This document shows, in pieces, positions 55,807 to 64,000 of a stretch of DNA of 64,000 nucleotides. The notes below the pieces were generated by a model, which had not been told where the DNA came from, made no database searches, and was given only the letters and a program-made list of their open reading frames with translations. The stretch is from positions 146,970 to 210,969 of the forward strand of contig NZ_QXEC01000008.1 in assembly GCF_003583405.1 (NCBI RefSeq). The letters are read 5' to 3'. Both the position numbers and the translations under genes were made by a program. This DNA comes from Micromonospora radicis. GTDB lineage: Bacteria > Actinomycetota > Actinomycetes > Mycobacteriales > Micromonosporaceae. How positions within the stretch are numbered: the stretch's first letter is position 1; each line of letters begins with the position of its first letter.

Positions 55807-56730
55807 CTAACTACGCGGCATTGGGGTCAGACGGGTGCGGGGGCCGGCGCGGAGGACGCCGGAGGGGAGTCGGCGACCGGTCAGTTCCTCGGCCAGTTCG
55901 GCCACCTCGATCAGGGCGTCCAGGTCGATCCCAGTGTCGATACCCATGTCGTGCAGCATGTGCACCGCCTCCTCGGTGGCCAGGTTTCCGCTGGCACCGG
56001 GCGCGTACGGGCAGCCGCCAAGGCCGCCGACGCTGGCGTCGAACTCGGTCACACCCAACTCCAGCGCGGTCAACATGTTCGCCAGGGCGGTACCGCGGGT
56101 GTTGTGGAAGTGCAGCAGCACGGGAATCTCCGCGTTGCGCTCGCGTACGGCGGTGAGCAGTTCACGGACCCGTCGGGGCGTACCCATGCCGGTGGTGTCG
56201 CCGAACGCGACGCGGTCGGCACCGTCGCGGACCACCCGGTCCACGATGGACGCCACCCGGACCGGATCGATGTCCCCCTCGTACGGGCAGCCGAAGCTGG
56301 TCGCGATGATCACCTCGGCCCGCGCGTCGGCGCCGTGCAGCAGGTCGATCAGCTCGGCGAGGTCGTCCAGCGACTCGTCGGTGGAGCGGTTGACGTTACG
56401 CCGGTTGTGCGTGTCGCTGGCGGAGACGACGACCTCGACCTCGGTGAAGCCGGCGGCGAGGGCGCGCTGCGCACCTCGGGTGTTGGGCACCAACGCCGAG
56501 TAGCGAACGCCGTCGACGCGGGTCGCCCGCTGCCACACCTCGTCGGCGTCGGCCATCTGCGGAATCGCCCTGGGGTGTACGAACGACACCGCCTCGATCC
56601 GCCGCACGCCGGTGCGGGAGAGCGCGTCGAGCAGCCGCACCTTGGCGTCGGTCGGGATCGGCTCCTCGTTCTGCAACCCGTCGCGCGGCCCGACCTCCCG
56701 GATCGCCACGGACTCCGGCATTACACCCAT
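55807..56730 (-). CDS. Hydroxymethylglutaryl-CoA lyase
   Basis: 307 residues from ATG at 56730 with GTGAGGTGG upstream. REVGPRDGLQNE (Arg/Asp site), VSFVHPRAIPQMADADEV, LLHFHNTRGTALANML and GGLGGCPYAPGASGNLATE (catalytic Cys) are the HMG-CoA lyase signature. Splits HMG-CoA into acetoacetate and acetyl-CoA, last step of leucine degradation. Part of the minus-strand catabolic cluster. Confidence 0.94.
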   Translation of the reverse strand: MGVMPESVAIREVGPRDGLQNEEPIPTDAKVRLLDALSRTGVRRIEAVSFVHPRAIPQMADADEVWQRATRVDGVRYSALVPNTRGAQRALAAGFTEVEVVVSASDTHNRRNVNRSTDESLDDLAELIDLLHGADARAEVIIATSFGCPYEGDIDPVRVASIVDRVVRDGADRVAFGDTTGMGTPRRVRELLTAVRERNAEIPVLLHFHNTRGTALANMLTALELGVTEFDASVGGLGGCPYAPGASGNLATEEAVHMLHDMGIDTGIDLDALIEVAELAEELTGRRLPSGVLRAGPRTRLTPMPRS

Positions 56731-56800
56731 CTTGGCCACCTCACTGTGACACCCGACCCGCACTTACCCGTCCAGCATGTCATCCCACGCCACCGACTCG

Positions 56801-56858
56801 TTGATCAAGAGGTTCGCGTCGGCCTGCGGGCGAACGCCGACGCGAACCTCTTGATCAA
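56801..56858. repeat. Long GATC-containing intergenic hairpin D
   Basis: A perfect 23-bp stem (56801-56823 with 56836-56858) and 12-base loop; arm contains TTGATCAAGAGGTTCGCG, clearly related to hairpin A at 12734-12800. It separates two co-directional genes, beginning 16 bases after the biotin carboxylase stop. Confidence 0.9.
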
Positions 56859-56873
56859 GGCCAGAGCAGGAGG

Positions 56874-58211
56874 TCAGCGCATGCGGGTGATCAGGGCGGT
56901 GTCGTAGTCGCCGGAGACGAACTCCGGGTTGTCCAGGAGTTCGGCGAAGAAGGGCAGGTTGTTCTTGGGTCCGGCCAGGGCGAACCCGGCCACCGCCGCC
57001 CGGGCCCGTTCGATCGCCTCGGCACGGCTGGGTGCGCTGACGATCACCTTGGCCATCAGGCTGTCGTAGAACGGCGTCACGGTGTTGCCCTCGACGTAGC
57101 CGGAGTCGACGCGCACCCCCTCGCCGGTGGGCTCCACCCACGTCTTGATCACGCCGGGGCCGGGCAGGAACCGCTTCGGATCCTCCGCGTTGACCCGCAA
57201 CTCGATGGCGTGCCCCCGCGGGGTCAACGCGTCCGGGTCGAAGGTCGGCGCCAACCCGGCCGCCACCCGCAACTGCTCCTCGACCAGGTCGAGGCCGTAC
57301 ACCAACTCGGTGACCGGATGCTCCACCTGCAGCCGGGTGTTCATCTCCAGGAAGAAGAACTCACCGGTGCCCGGGTCGAGCAGACACTCCACCGTGCCCG
57401 CGTTGCGGTAGCCGACCGCCTCGCCCGCGCGTACCGCCGCGGCGAGCAGGCGGGACCGCAGTTCCGGCGACACCGCCGGGGAGGGCGATTCCTCGACCAG
57501 CTTCTGGTTTCGGCGCTGCACCGAGCACTCCCGCTCGCCGAGGGCCACCACCCGGCCGTCGGCCAGGCCGAGGATCTGCACCTCGACGTGGCGCACCCGG
57601 GGGAAGTACCGCTCGATCAGCACCGAACCGTCGCCGAACATCCGCTCCGCGAACGCACGCACCTTGTCGTACTCGGTGCACAACGCCGCCTCGTCGACGG
57701 CCACCCCCATGCCCATGCCACCACCGCCGGCGGCGGCCTTCACCATCACCGGGTAGCCGATCTCGGCCGCCGCGGTGATCGCCGCAGCCAGGTCGGCCGC
57801 CGGCTCGGTGGTACCCGGCGCCACCGGCACCCCGGCCGCCGCCATCAGGTTCCGCGCGTTGATCTTGTCGCCCATCGCGCTGATCGCGTCCGCGCCAGGT
57901 CCGACCCAGACCAGGCCACTGGCCTCGACGGTACGGGCGAAGTCGGCGTTCTCGGAGAGGAAGCCGTAACCCGGGTGGATCGCCTGGGCGCCGGTCGACT
58001 TGGCGGCGGCGAGGATCGCCTCGGTGTTGCGGTAGCTCTGCGCCGGGTTGGCCGGACCGACACAGACCGACTCGTCAGCCTCGACCACGAACGGCAGGTC
58101 GGCGTCGGCCTCCGAGTGCACCGCGATCGCACGTACGCCGAGTCGCTTCGCGGTACGGATGATCCGGCGGGCGATCTCGCCCCGGTTGGCGACCAGCAGC
58201 GACTCGATCAT
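56874..58211 (-). CDS. Biotin carboxylase subunit without BCCP domain
   Basis: 445 residues from ATG at 58211 (GGAGGATCA upstream). LLVANRGEIARRIIRTAKRLG, YGFLSENADFA, the ATP-grasp Gly-rich loop KAAAGGGGMGMG, GERECSVQRRNQKLVEESPSP and FLEMNTRLQVEHPVTE are typical. It ends right after the biotin carboxylase C-terminal domain, whereas methylcrotonyl-CoA carboxylase alpha subunits are about 650 residues with a biotin carrier (MKM). No carrier gene is visible in this cluster. So the carrier must be supplied from elsewhere or the gene is C-terminally lost. Confidence 0.93.
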   Translation of the reverse strand: MIESLLVANRGEIARRIIRTAKRLGVRAIAVHSEADADLPFVVEADESVCVGPANPAQSYRNTEAILAAAKSTGAQAIHPGYGFLSENADFARTVEASGLVWVGPGADAISAMGDKINARNLMAAAGVPVAPGTTEPAADLAAAITAAAEIGYPVMVKAAAGGGGMGMGVAVDEAALCTEYDKVRAFAERMFGDGSVLIERYFPRVRHVEVQILGLADGRVVALGERECSVQRRNQKLVEESPSPAVSPELRSRLLAAAVRAGEAVGYRNAGTVECLLDPGTGEFFFLEMNTRLQVEHPVTELVYGLDLVEEQLRVAAGLAPTFDPDALTPRGHAIELRVNAEDPKRFLPGPGVIKTWVEPTGEGVRVDSGYVEGNTVTPFYDSLMAKVIVSAPSRAEAIERARAAVAGFALAGPKNNLPFFAELLDNPEFVSGDYDTALITRMR

Positions 58212-58374
58212 TGATCCTCCGCGTGTCCAGATTGTGGGAACGCATGCTAGGCAAGCACACGCGCACCAGGCAACCGCCCCCACCACCGGCGATCATGCAG
58301 CTCGTGTCGCCAGATTGCGGCTTCTATCCCCTTATGCGACGACGAGAAGTGCAAGATCCCCGAGGCGCGGCGCG

Positions 58375-58440
58375 GGCGCGCGAGGGCGAGGGCGAGGGCG
58401 AGGGCGAGGGCGCGCGGGCGCGGGAGGGGTGAGGGCGCGC
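58375..58440. repeat. GAGGGC-type low-complexity tract
   Basis: Consecutive GAGGGC hexamers (about 58381-58410) inside a purine/GC-rich stretch between the biotin carboxylase start and the TetR stop. The region 58212-58457 shows no gene and should hold the carboxylase promoter. Confidence 0.75.
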
Positions 58441-58457
58441 GAGGGTGGGGAGAAGAG

Positions 58458-59090
58458 TTAGGGGTGGGGTGGGGTGGTGGGGGCTAGGAGGGCGGCGAGA
58501 GTGGCGGCGCGCAGGAGTTCGGCCCGGCGTCGGCGGTCTACCTCGCCACCGAGGAACGGGGTGGAGTTCATCAGGCCGAACGCGGCGTGGGCGAGCACCC
58601 GCGCCTCGCCGTCGGGCAAGTCGGCGTGCAGCGCGGTCAGCACACTGACCCACTCCTCCACGTAGAGCCGCTGCAGGCGGCGGATACGCCGGCGCGGCTC
58701 CTCGGGTAGCCGGTCCAACTCGTGCAGGTGCAGGGCAATGACCGCGGGATTGGCCAACGCGAAGTCGACATGGAAGTCGATCAACGATTCCAGGGCGGCG
58801 CGCGGGTCACCCGGGTGGGCGGCACAGCGTTGCCGGCCACCGTCGAGCAGGCCCTCGCTCACCGGTACCAGCGCGGCGACCAGCATCGCCTCCTTGCCGG
58901 CGAAGTGGTGGTAGAGCGCCGGGCCGGTCACCCCTGCCGCCGCGCCGATGTCATCCATCGACACACCGTGATAGCCACGGGAGGCGAACAGCCCCACCGC
59001 GATCTCCAGGATCTCGTCCTTGCGGGATCGGCGCCGCCCCGACCCCGTGGCTCCGCCGTTCGCGCCCCGTGCCTGCTGCTCCACCGTCAC
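58458..59090 (-). CDS. TetR-family regulator of the leucine-type cluster
   Basis: 210 residues from ATG at 59090. RKDEILEIAVGLFASRGYHGVSMDDIGAAAGVTGPALYHHFAGKEAML is a textbook TetR HTH (about 23-70); the ligand domain is all-helical with no further signature. Encoded just upstream of biotin carboxylase. Likely represses the cluster, perhaps at the AACGATCGTT palindrome. Ligand probably an acyl-CoA. Confidence 0.92.
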   Translation of the reverse strand: MTVEQQARGANGGATGSGRRRSRKDEILEIAVGLFASRGYHGVSMDDIGAAAGVTGPALYHHFAGKEAMLVAALVPVSEGLLDGGRQRCAAHPGDPRAALESLIDFHVDFALANPAVIALHLHELDRLPEEPRRRIRRLQRLYVEEWVSVLTALHADLPDGEARVLAHAAFGLMNSTPFLGGEVDRRRRAELLRAATLAALLAPTTPPHP

Positions 59091-59176
59091 CGGGCAAGCG
59101 TAGACCCAGCGGGTTACGGGGTGGAGCCTTGGTTACCCGCCAGTCCGATTGCCGGGAACGGGCCCGTTCTCCGCTG

Positions 59177-62128
59177 TCACTCCTCGTCCAGGTCGTGCTC
59201 CTCGCGCACGGCGGTGGCCTCCGCCGAGCGACCGAGGTCGTCCAGCGCGCGGGCCAACAGCCACGCGGTCTGGGTCACCGGCCGCGAACCGGCGGGCAGA
59301 CCGGCCAGTACCTCGCGCAGCAGCCCCTCCGCCTCGGCGGGCCGCCCCCGGCGCAGCAGCAGTTCGCCGGTGAGGATCTCGACCTGGGCCGCCTCGCCGA
59401 AAGCCTCGATGGAGCGCAGCCGCTGCGGGACCCCGGCCAGCCGGTCGAGCGCCTCGCTCTCCTGACCGGCTCCGGCCAGTACGCGGGCCGCCGTCTCGGC
59501 CGACAGCGACACCTCGTAGCGCACCGGCGGCTGGTCGGCGGCCTCCGCGGTGAACGCCCCGGCCAGGCGGTCGGTCACCTCGACGGCACGCAACGCCCGG
59601 TCCATGTCGCCGGACCAGAAGTGCGCCAACGTCTCCCGTCGACAGGCCCGCAGCTCGTCGAGGGGCAGGCCGGCGAGCTGGTACGCCGAGGCGGCGGCCG
59701 CGAACTTCTGTGCCGCCGCCGCGTCCCGGTCGGCCCGGTAGAGGATGTCGCCGGCATCCTCCAGCACCTGTGCCCGATGCGGGAGGTTGTCCGGCCCGTC
59801 GAGGTTGTCGGCGAGCCGGTCCAGCAGGGCCAGCGCGGCGTCGATCTCGCCGAGCCCCTGGTAGATGCCGGCCAGCAGGTGCCGGCAGCCGTCGGCGTCC
59901 GCCTGCTGGCCGAGCCGGTCCAGGCCGGTCACCGCTTCCTCGGCCACCTCGGCCGCCTCGCCGAGCCGTCCGGCCGTTCGGTACGCGTTGGCCAACTCCC
60001 AGCGCAGGTAGGCGTCACCGGCGTCGCCCCGCTCGACGCAGAGCGCCACCGCCTCGGCGAGGTCCTCCACCGCTTCGTCGGCGCGTTGGGCGGCCAGCAG
60101 CGCGCGGGCGCGGGTGACCCGGACCGGCACGAGCGTCGCGTCGGCGGCATGGGACAGCGCCTCGTCGCAGGCGGCGACCGCCGCTGTCGGGTCGTCGACG
60201 GAACGGGCGTACGCCAGGGCGGCGGCGGTGATCAGATCACTGGCCCCCGTCTCGCGGGCGAGTTGGCGGGCCCGCTCCGCACCGGACCGGAACTCCTGCT
60301 GGTCGTCCAGGCTCTCCAGGATGTGCGCCCGGTGCAGCGCGATCCGGGCGGCCAGGAATCCCTCCGTCGCGCCGTCGGCGGCCCGATCGGATGCGGCCAG
60401 CGCCTCCGTCCAGCGTTCCCGCTGGGCGAGCGCGACCGACAGCCGGTCGTGGGCGGCGGACCGCTGTCGGGCGTCACCGTGCTCGTGGAGGAACCCGGCG
60501 GCGGCGAGGACCAGTGCGAACCCTTCCTCACCGGGCTCGTCACCCTGGTCGAGCAGCAGCATCCCGAGCCGGCTGGCGACGACCTGGGCGCGGGTCGGGT
60601 CGGGCAGCTCGTCGTACGCCGCCAGGGCCGCCCGGTGGACCGCCACCGCCGCGGCGACGTCGTCGGCGTCGACCAGTTCGGCGGCGCGCAACTCCAGCCG
60701 GTGGGCTCGGGTACGCGGCGGCAGCTCCGCCGCACCGAACCGTTCCTCGAAGGCCGCCAGGACGACGCGCATCCCGGCCGGATCGTGCGCCGACCAATGC
60801 TGCTCGGCGAGGTCCAACAGTTCGTCCGCGCTCGCCTCGGCCGGCACGGCGAACTCGACCGGCCGTCGCGGCGCGGGCACCTGGGCACCCGTCCCCGCGG
60901 CTGACACCCTCGCATCCGTGCCCGGAGCGGGCACCGTGGCATCCGTGCCCGGCGTGGGGTCGGCCGGGACCGTTTCCGCGCTGACCGGTGCGGGGGGCGC
61001 GGCCGGCGGCACGGGACGGCGGCGCAGGCTCGCCGAGAGCGGAAGATGGTCGCCGACCGGCGTCACGGCGAGCAGCTGCGCCACCCGCTCGGACTGGTAG
61101 GTGGTGCCGTTGCGGGCGTCGAAGCGGGCGGCGATCCCGGTGGCGGTCTCGGCCAACTCGGCGGCGAGCACACCGACCGCCACCTCGGCGGCCGACCGGT
61201 CGCCGAAGGCGCGACGGTGCACGGTCAACGTCGGGTCGCCCACCTGGCGCAGGGCGGCGGCGGCCGTCGCGGCGAAGTGCATCGCGGCGCCGGGTGAGGG
61301 GGCGCGGTCCAGCCAGTCCAGGTGCCGCTCGACGATCTCCAACGCCCGCGCCTCGTTGCCGGTCCGTGTGCAGAACTCGATGTGTTCGCCGACATCCCAC
61401 AGGTCGGCAAGGCTGCTCCGGTGTCGGCGGTACGCCTCCCGGTGCGCGTTGCGCGCCTCGTCCCGTCGGCCGGTATGCAGGTACGCCGGTAGCAGTGCGG
61501 TGAGGATCGCCTGCGGCTGCTCGTTGCAGTTCAGCCGCCCGGCGAGGACCGGCTCGGCGAGAGCCACGGCCTCCTCGTGGCGGCCCGTCCCGACCAGGTG
61601 ACCGACCTGCGTCGTCGGGTCGCAGCCGGCGCAGTCGGACAACTCGTCGCGGGGCGTGGTCAGCCAGCGCCGGTACCACTGCTCGGCCTGCTCACGGTCG
61701 CCCAGGTGGTCGGCCACCCGGTAGCGGTACTTGTACACGGCCTGGAGGCTGTGCCCGCCCTCCCGGTACCGGCGTTCCATGTCGTCGAGCACCGCCTGGG
61801 TGCGGTCCAACGGCACCTCGGGGAAGCTCAGCATCCCGTTGACCATGTGCTTGAAGTGCCAGAGCAGGTGCTGGGCGTACCGCTGGTGGTAGGGCTGCGG
61901 ATCCTTGTCGAACTCGGCCAGGCACCAGGCGAAGACGACGAACGACTTGGCCGGCTCGCCGCCGTAGGTGTACGTGGTGATGCCCTGGATGCGGACCGCG
62001 AAGGCGAGATGCCGGTCCGCACCGGCGTCCGCCCGGCGCAGCAGTTGCTCCAGCACGGCGATCTGCCCTGTGCCGTACGGCATCTCGCGGGTCTCGTGCA
62101 GCATCCGCCACAGGTCCTCGTCGGCCAC
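59177..62128 (-). CDS. 983-residue TPR protein paired with Hsp90
   Basis: 983 residues from ATG at 62128. N-terminal helical part 1-360 with TPR-like pairs (EQAEQWYRRWL, RDEARNAHREAYRRH) and a DCAGC motif near 170; a Pro/Thr linker with GTDATVPAPGTDARVS repeats about 380-410; then about a dozen more TPR helices to the C terminus (AHDRLSVALAQRERWTEALAASDRA, ANAYRTAGRLGEAAEVAEEAVTGLDRLG). No catalytic motif. Six bases separate it from the Hsp90 gene, so it is probably its co-chaperone or scaffold partner. Confidence 0.82.
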   Translation of the reverse strand: MADEDLWRMLHETREMPYGTGQIAVLEQLLRRADAGADRHLAFAVRIQGITTYTYGGEPAKSFVVFAWCLAEFDKDPQPYHQRYAQHLLWHFKHMVNGMLSFPEVPLDRTQAVLDDMERRYREGGHSLQAVYKYRYRVADHLGDREQAEQWYRRWLTTPRDELSDCAGCDPTTQVGHLVGTGRHEEAVALAEPVLAGRLNCNEQPQAILTALLPAYLHTGRRDEARNAHREAYRRHRSSLADLWDVGEHIEFCTRTGNEARALEIVERHLDWLDRAPSPGAAMHFAATAAAALRQVGDPTLTVHRRAFGDRSAAEVAVGVLAAELAETATGIAARFDARNGTTYQSERVAQLLAVTPVGDHLPLSASLRRRPVPPAAPPAPVSAETVPADPTPGTDATVPAPGTDARVSAAGTGAQVPAPRRPVEFAVPAEASADELLDLAEQHWSAHDPAGMRVVLAAFEERFGAAELPPRTRAHRLELRAAELVDADDVAAAVAVHRAALAAYDELPDPTRAQVVASRLGMLLLDQGDEPGEEGFALVLAAAGFLHEHGDARQRSAAHDRLSVALAQRERWTEALAASDRAADGATEGFLAARIALHRAHILESLDDQQEFRSGAERARQLARETGASDLITAAALAYARSVDDPTAAVAACDEALSHAADATLVPVRVTRARALLAAQRADEAVEDLAEAVALCVERGDAGDAYLRWELANAYRTAGRLGEAAEVAEEAVTGLDRLGQQADADGCRHLLAGIYQGLGEIDAALALLDRLADNLDGPDNLPHRAQVLEDAGDILYRADRDAAAAQKFAAAASAYQLAGLPLDELRACRRETLAHFWSGDMDRALRAVEVTDRLAGAFTAEAADQPPVRYEVSLSAETAARVLAGAGQESEALDRLAGVPQRLRSIEAFGEAAQVEILTGELLLRRGRPAEAEGLLREVLAGLPAGSRPVTQTAWLLARALDDLGRSAEATAVREEHDLDEE

Positions 62129-62134
62129 GACGTG

Positions 62135-63922
62135 TCACTCCTGTCCAGGGACGGCCCGACCCAGCAGGCCGAGGAAGGAACTGTTGAGCAGGGCGGCATC
62201 CGCTGCCCGGAGGGGGTGGTGCCCGAGCAGCAGCGCCTGACCGTACAGCGCCTCGACGCCGAGCCCGACCAGCTCCGGGTCGCCCAGCGCGGTGATCCGA
62301 CGCACCAGCGGGTTGCGGTGGTTGAGCACGAGTTGCGGACGGTCCGCCGGGGCGGAGGCGGCCAACGCGTCGAGCACCCCACCCCACAGCTCGTCGGCCT
62401 TGTCCCGGCTGGCGGCAAGCTGGTCGGTGAACGCCGCGGACCGGCTGACCAGGTACAACGCCGGCAGGGAGGCAGGATCGTAGGCGCGGATCACGACCTC
62501 GCACCCGAGTCGTTCCAGGGCCCGGCCGGCGGCCACGACGAATGGCCGCAGCGCCAACTCGACCTGCGGATCGAGGGCGTGGAACCGGGTGGTCAGGTCG
62601 CTCGGTTCGAGCCGCTCGATGAGCACCGTGCGGTCCACGGTGGGCAGTCGCTCGATCAGCTCGGTGTCGTACGTGTAGCCGCCGTTGACCACGGCCAGGT
62701 CCTGTGCCGCGGCGACCGCCGCGAGCTGGCGGAACTCGTCCAGGCTGGCGGCGTACCGGACCAGACCGTAACGCTGCCGGAACTCGGCGAGGGTGAGCGT
62801 GCCGACGTTGGTGTCCATCGGCCACCACTGGTCGACCAGGTTGAGCATCTCGTCGTCGTGCAGGGCCAGCGCCTTGACGCCGAGGTGGTGCACCTGGAGG
62901 AACTCGGCGAGCCGGCGCGGCTGGTGCTTGGCCAGCCGGACCAGCCAGCCACGGATCTGCGCGCCCAGCGCCTCCCGGGTGCTGGTGAGCAACGAGTCCT
63001 CGTAGAGCGCCTCGCGGCTGGCGGTGGGCCGCAACTCGCTGGCGTCGACCACGCAGTGCGCGAAGAAGGCCCAGTCCGGCAGGAGTCCGTCGGCGTGCTC
63101 GGTGAGCAGCATCCGCTTGAGGTAGATGCGGTGACCGGCGCGGGCGGCCGGGTTCACCGCCGTGGGCAGGATGAACGCCACCCCGGTCAGGCCCGCCTCC
63201 GGCACCGACAACGGCAGCACGTCGAACGGGTCGATGCCGAGGTTCTCGCGGGCGTACCGGAGCAGGCCCGGCCGGTCCACGGGCTCCCCGGGGCGGCTCG
63301 GCCACGGCGGTTCCCCGGTGGTGGTCACCACGCTGCCGACCCGGACGGTGACCGGCAGCAGGCTCCCGTAGAGGCGGGCCAGTTCGGTGACGGTCGGCGT
63401 GGCGTACCACTGGTCGGCGGCGCGGCGCGGCACCAGCGTCACGCTGGTGCCCGGCTCGGACCGGGCGTCCGGCGCTGAGGCCAGGTGGACCGTGTACCGG
63501 CCGTCGGCGTAACCGGTCCAGAGCACGGTGGGATGGTCGCCGTTGCGGGTCACCACCCGGATCTCGTCGGCGACGAGGAAGCAGGAGAGCAACCCGATGC
63601 CGAACTGGCCGAGGAACTCGTGCCGGGAGAAGCCCAGATCGTCCCGCTTGGAGCTGCGGCCGATGGTGGCCAGCAGCTCGTGCACCTGCGCCTCGGTCAG
63701 CCCGATGCCGGTGTCGTGCACCCGTAGCGTGCCGTCGCCGGTCAGCTCGGGTGGCTCGATGCGGACCAACGCCGGTGCCTCCGGCTCGGTGGCCCGCCGC
63801 GCGGTGATCGCGTCCACCGCGTTCTGCAACAACTCGCGGAGATAGACCCGCGGGCTGCCGTAGAGGTGATGACTGAGCAGGTCGACCACGCCACGCAGGT
63901 CGACCTGGAAGGTACGGTCCAC
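62135..63922 (-). CDS. Hsp90-family (HtpG-like) ATPase
   Basis: 595 residues from GTG at 63922 (VDRTFQVDLRGVVDLLSHH). GHKL ATPase motifs: LRELLQNAVDAI (Glu/Asn), VHDTGIGLT (DxGxG), GFSRHEFLGQFGIGLLSCFL (GxxGxG lid), and EPGTSVTLV. Middle domain with the catalytic-loop region ELRPTASREALYED (Arg). Length 595 rather than 620-640 of typical HtpG. Paired with a 983-residue TPR gene, echoing eukaryotic Hsp90/TPR co-chaperone complexes. The gene upstream lies outside the window. Function of this subfamily is not established. Confidence 0.9.
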   Translation of the reverse strand: MDRTFQVDLRGVVDLLSHHLYGSPRVYLRELLQNAVDAITARRATEPEAPALVRIEPPELTGDGTLRVHDTGIGLTEAQVHELLATIGRSSKRDDLGFSRHEFLGQFGIGLLSCFLVADEIRVVTRNGDHPTVLWTGYADGRYTVHLASAPDARSEPGTSVTLVPRRAADQWYATPTVTELARLYGSLLPVTVRVGSVVTTTGEPPWPSRPGEPVDRPGLLRYARENLGIDPFDVLPLSVPEAGLTGVAFILPTAVNPAARAGHRIYLKRMLLTEHADGLLPDWAFFAHCVVDASELRPTASREALYEDSLLTSTREALGAQIRGWLVRLAKHQPRRLAEFLQVHHLGVKALALHDDEMLNLVDQWWPMDTNVGTLTLAEFRQRYGLVRYAASLDEFRQLAAVAAAQDLAVVNGGYTYDTELIERLPTVDRTVLIERLEPSDLTTRFHALDPQVELALRPFVVAAGRALERLGCEVVIRAYDPASLPALYLVSRSAAFTDQLAASRDKADELWGGVLDALAASAPADRPQLVLNHRNPLVRRITALGDPELVGLGVEALYGQALLLGHHPLRAADAALLNSSFLGLLGRAVPGQE

Positions 63923-64000
63923 GCCTTGTCCGCTCCCCGCTGCCGAATGCCGGCGCTCACCGTACCGGTGCCGGCCGACATCCACACCCCCCATTCCCTC

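Noticed and set aside
61577..63478. 633-codon plus-strand frame opposite the TPR and Hsp90 genes
   Set aside because: Spans two well-supported minus-strand genes; composition typical of a shadow.

Overview
The window is chromosomal DNA of a very GC-rich actinomycete, most probably a Micromonosporaceae member (Micromonospora-like). This is an inference from gene content: the trpG-pknB-pknA-pbpA-rodA-pstP-fhaB-fhaA-tRNA-Leu block also found in Mycobacterium tuberculosis, a crgA/DUF881 pair, an XRE/DUF397 pair, DUF6458 proteins, a mycothiol-type DinB protein, class E sortase, frequent GTG starts and several apparently leaderless genes. No phage, plasmid, insertion sequence or CRISPR was found; this looks like core chromosome with many intergenic hairpins and short tandem repeats.

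Layout. 1-5.3 kb: end of an NHL-repeat protein, the 5-oxoprolinase genes pxpB-pxpC-pxpA, a hemolysin III membrane protein, and a SixA phosphatase between two DUF6458 paralogues. 5.6-9.6 kb: a FadE5-like acyl-CoA dehydrogenase with two operator-like palindromes, an RsbU-type phosphatase, an RlpA-like secreted protein. 9.7-13.6 kb: small enzymes, a 38-residue membrane protein, a 14-bp tandem repeat and tRNA-Gly(CCC). 13.8-18.5 kb: a secreted M43 metalloprotease, a flavin-type oxidoreductase with a LexA box, dcd, and two NlpC/P60 hydrolases, one behind a c-di-AMP (ydaO) riboswitch. 18.8-21.2 kb: an EtfD-like membrane iron-sulfur protein that shares an operator-like palindrome with fadE5.

21.3-35.6 kb is the cell-growth control block: crgA, DUF881, a class E sortase with a very long cytoplasmic tail, trpG/pabA, a truncated SanA remnant, kinases PknB and PknA, PbpA, RodA, phosphatase PstP and FHA proteins FhaB and FhaA, then tRNA-Leu(CAG). 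The kinases, phosphatase and FHA readers form a phospho-signalling module built into one minus-strand operon with the septal/elongation transpeptidase and glycosyltransferase. Several membrane proteins here and further on carry short repeated Asp/Glu-x-Thr motifs in cytoplasmic tails that could be its targets.

35.7-49.9 kb: an epimerase and WecG-type glycosyltransferase pair, a secreted subtilase, an XRE/DUF397 pair, two single-pass PASTA proteins, a multi-pass protein with repeat-rich tail, a GCS2-type glutamate-cysteine ligase, and divergent YceI/MarR genes. 50.1-59.1 kb: an XRE-NTPase-TPR regulator and a leucine-degradation-like cluster (acyl-CoA dehydrogenase, carboxyltransferase, HMG-CoA lyase, biotin carboxylase, TetR) that lacks a biotin carrier domain. 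59.2-64 kb: an Hsp90-family ATPase followed 6 bases later by a 983-residue TPR protein, a candidate chaperone/co-chaperone pair and the least understood system here.
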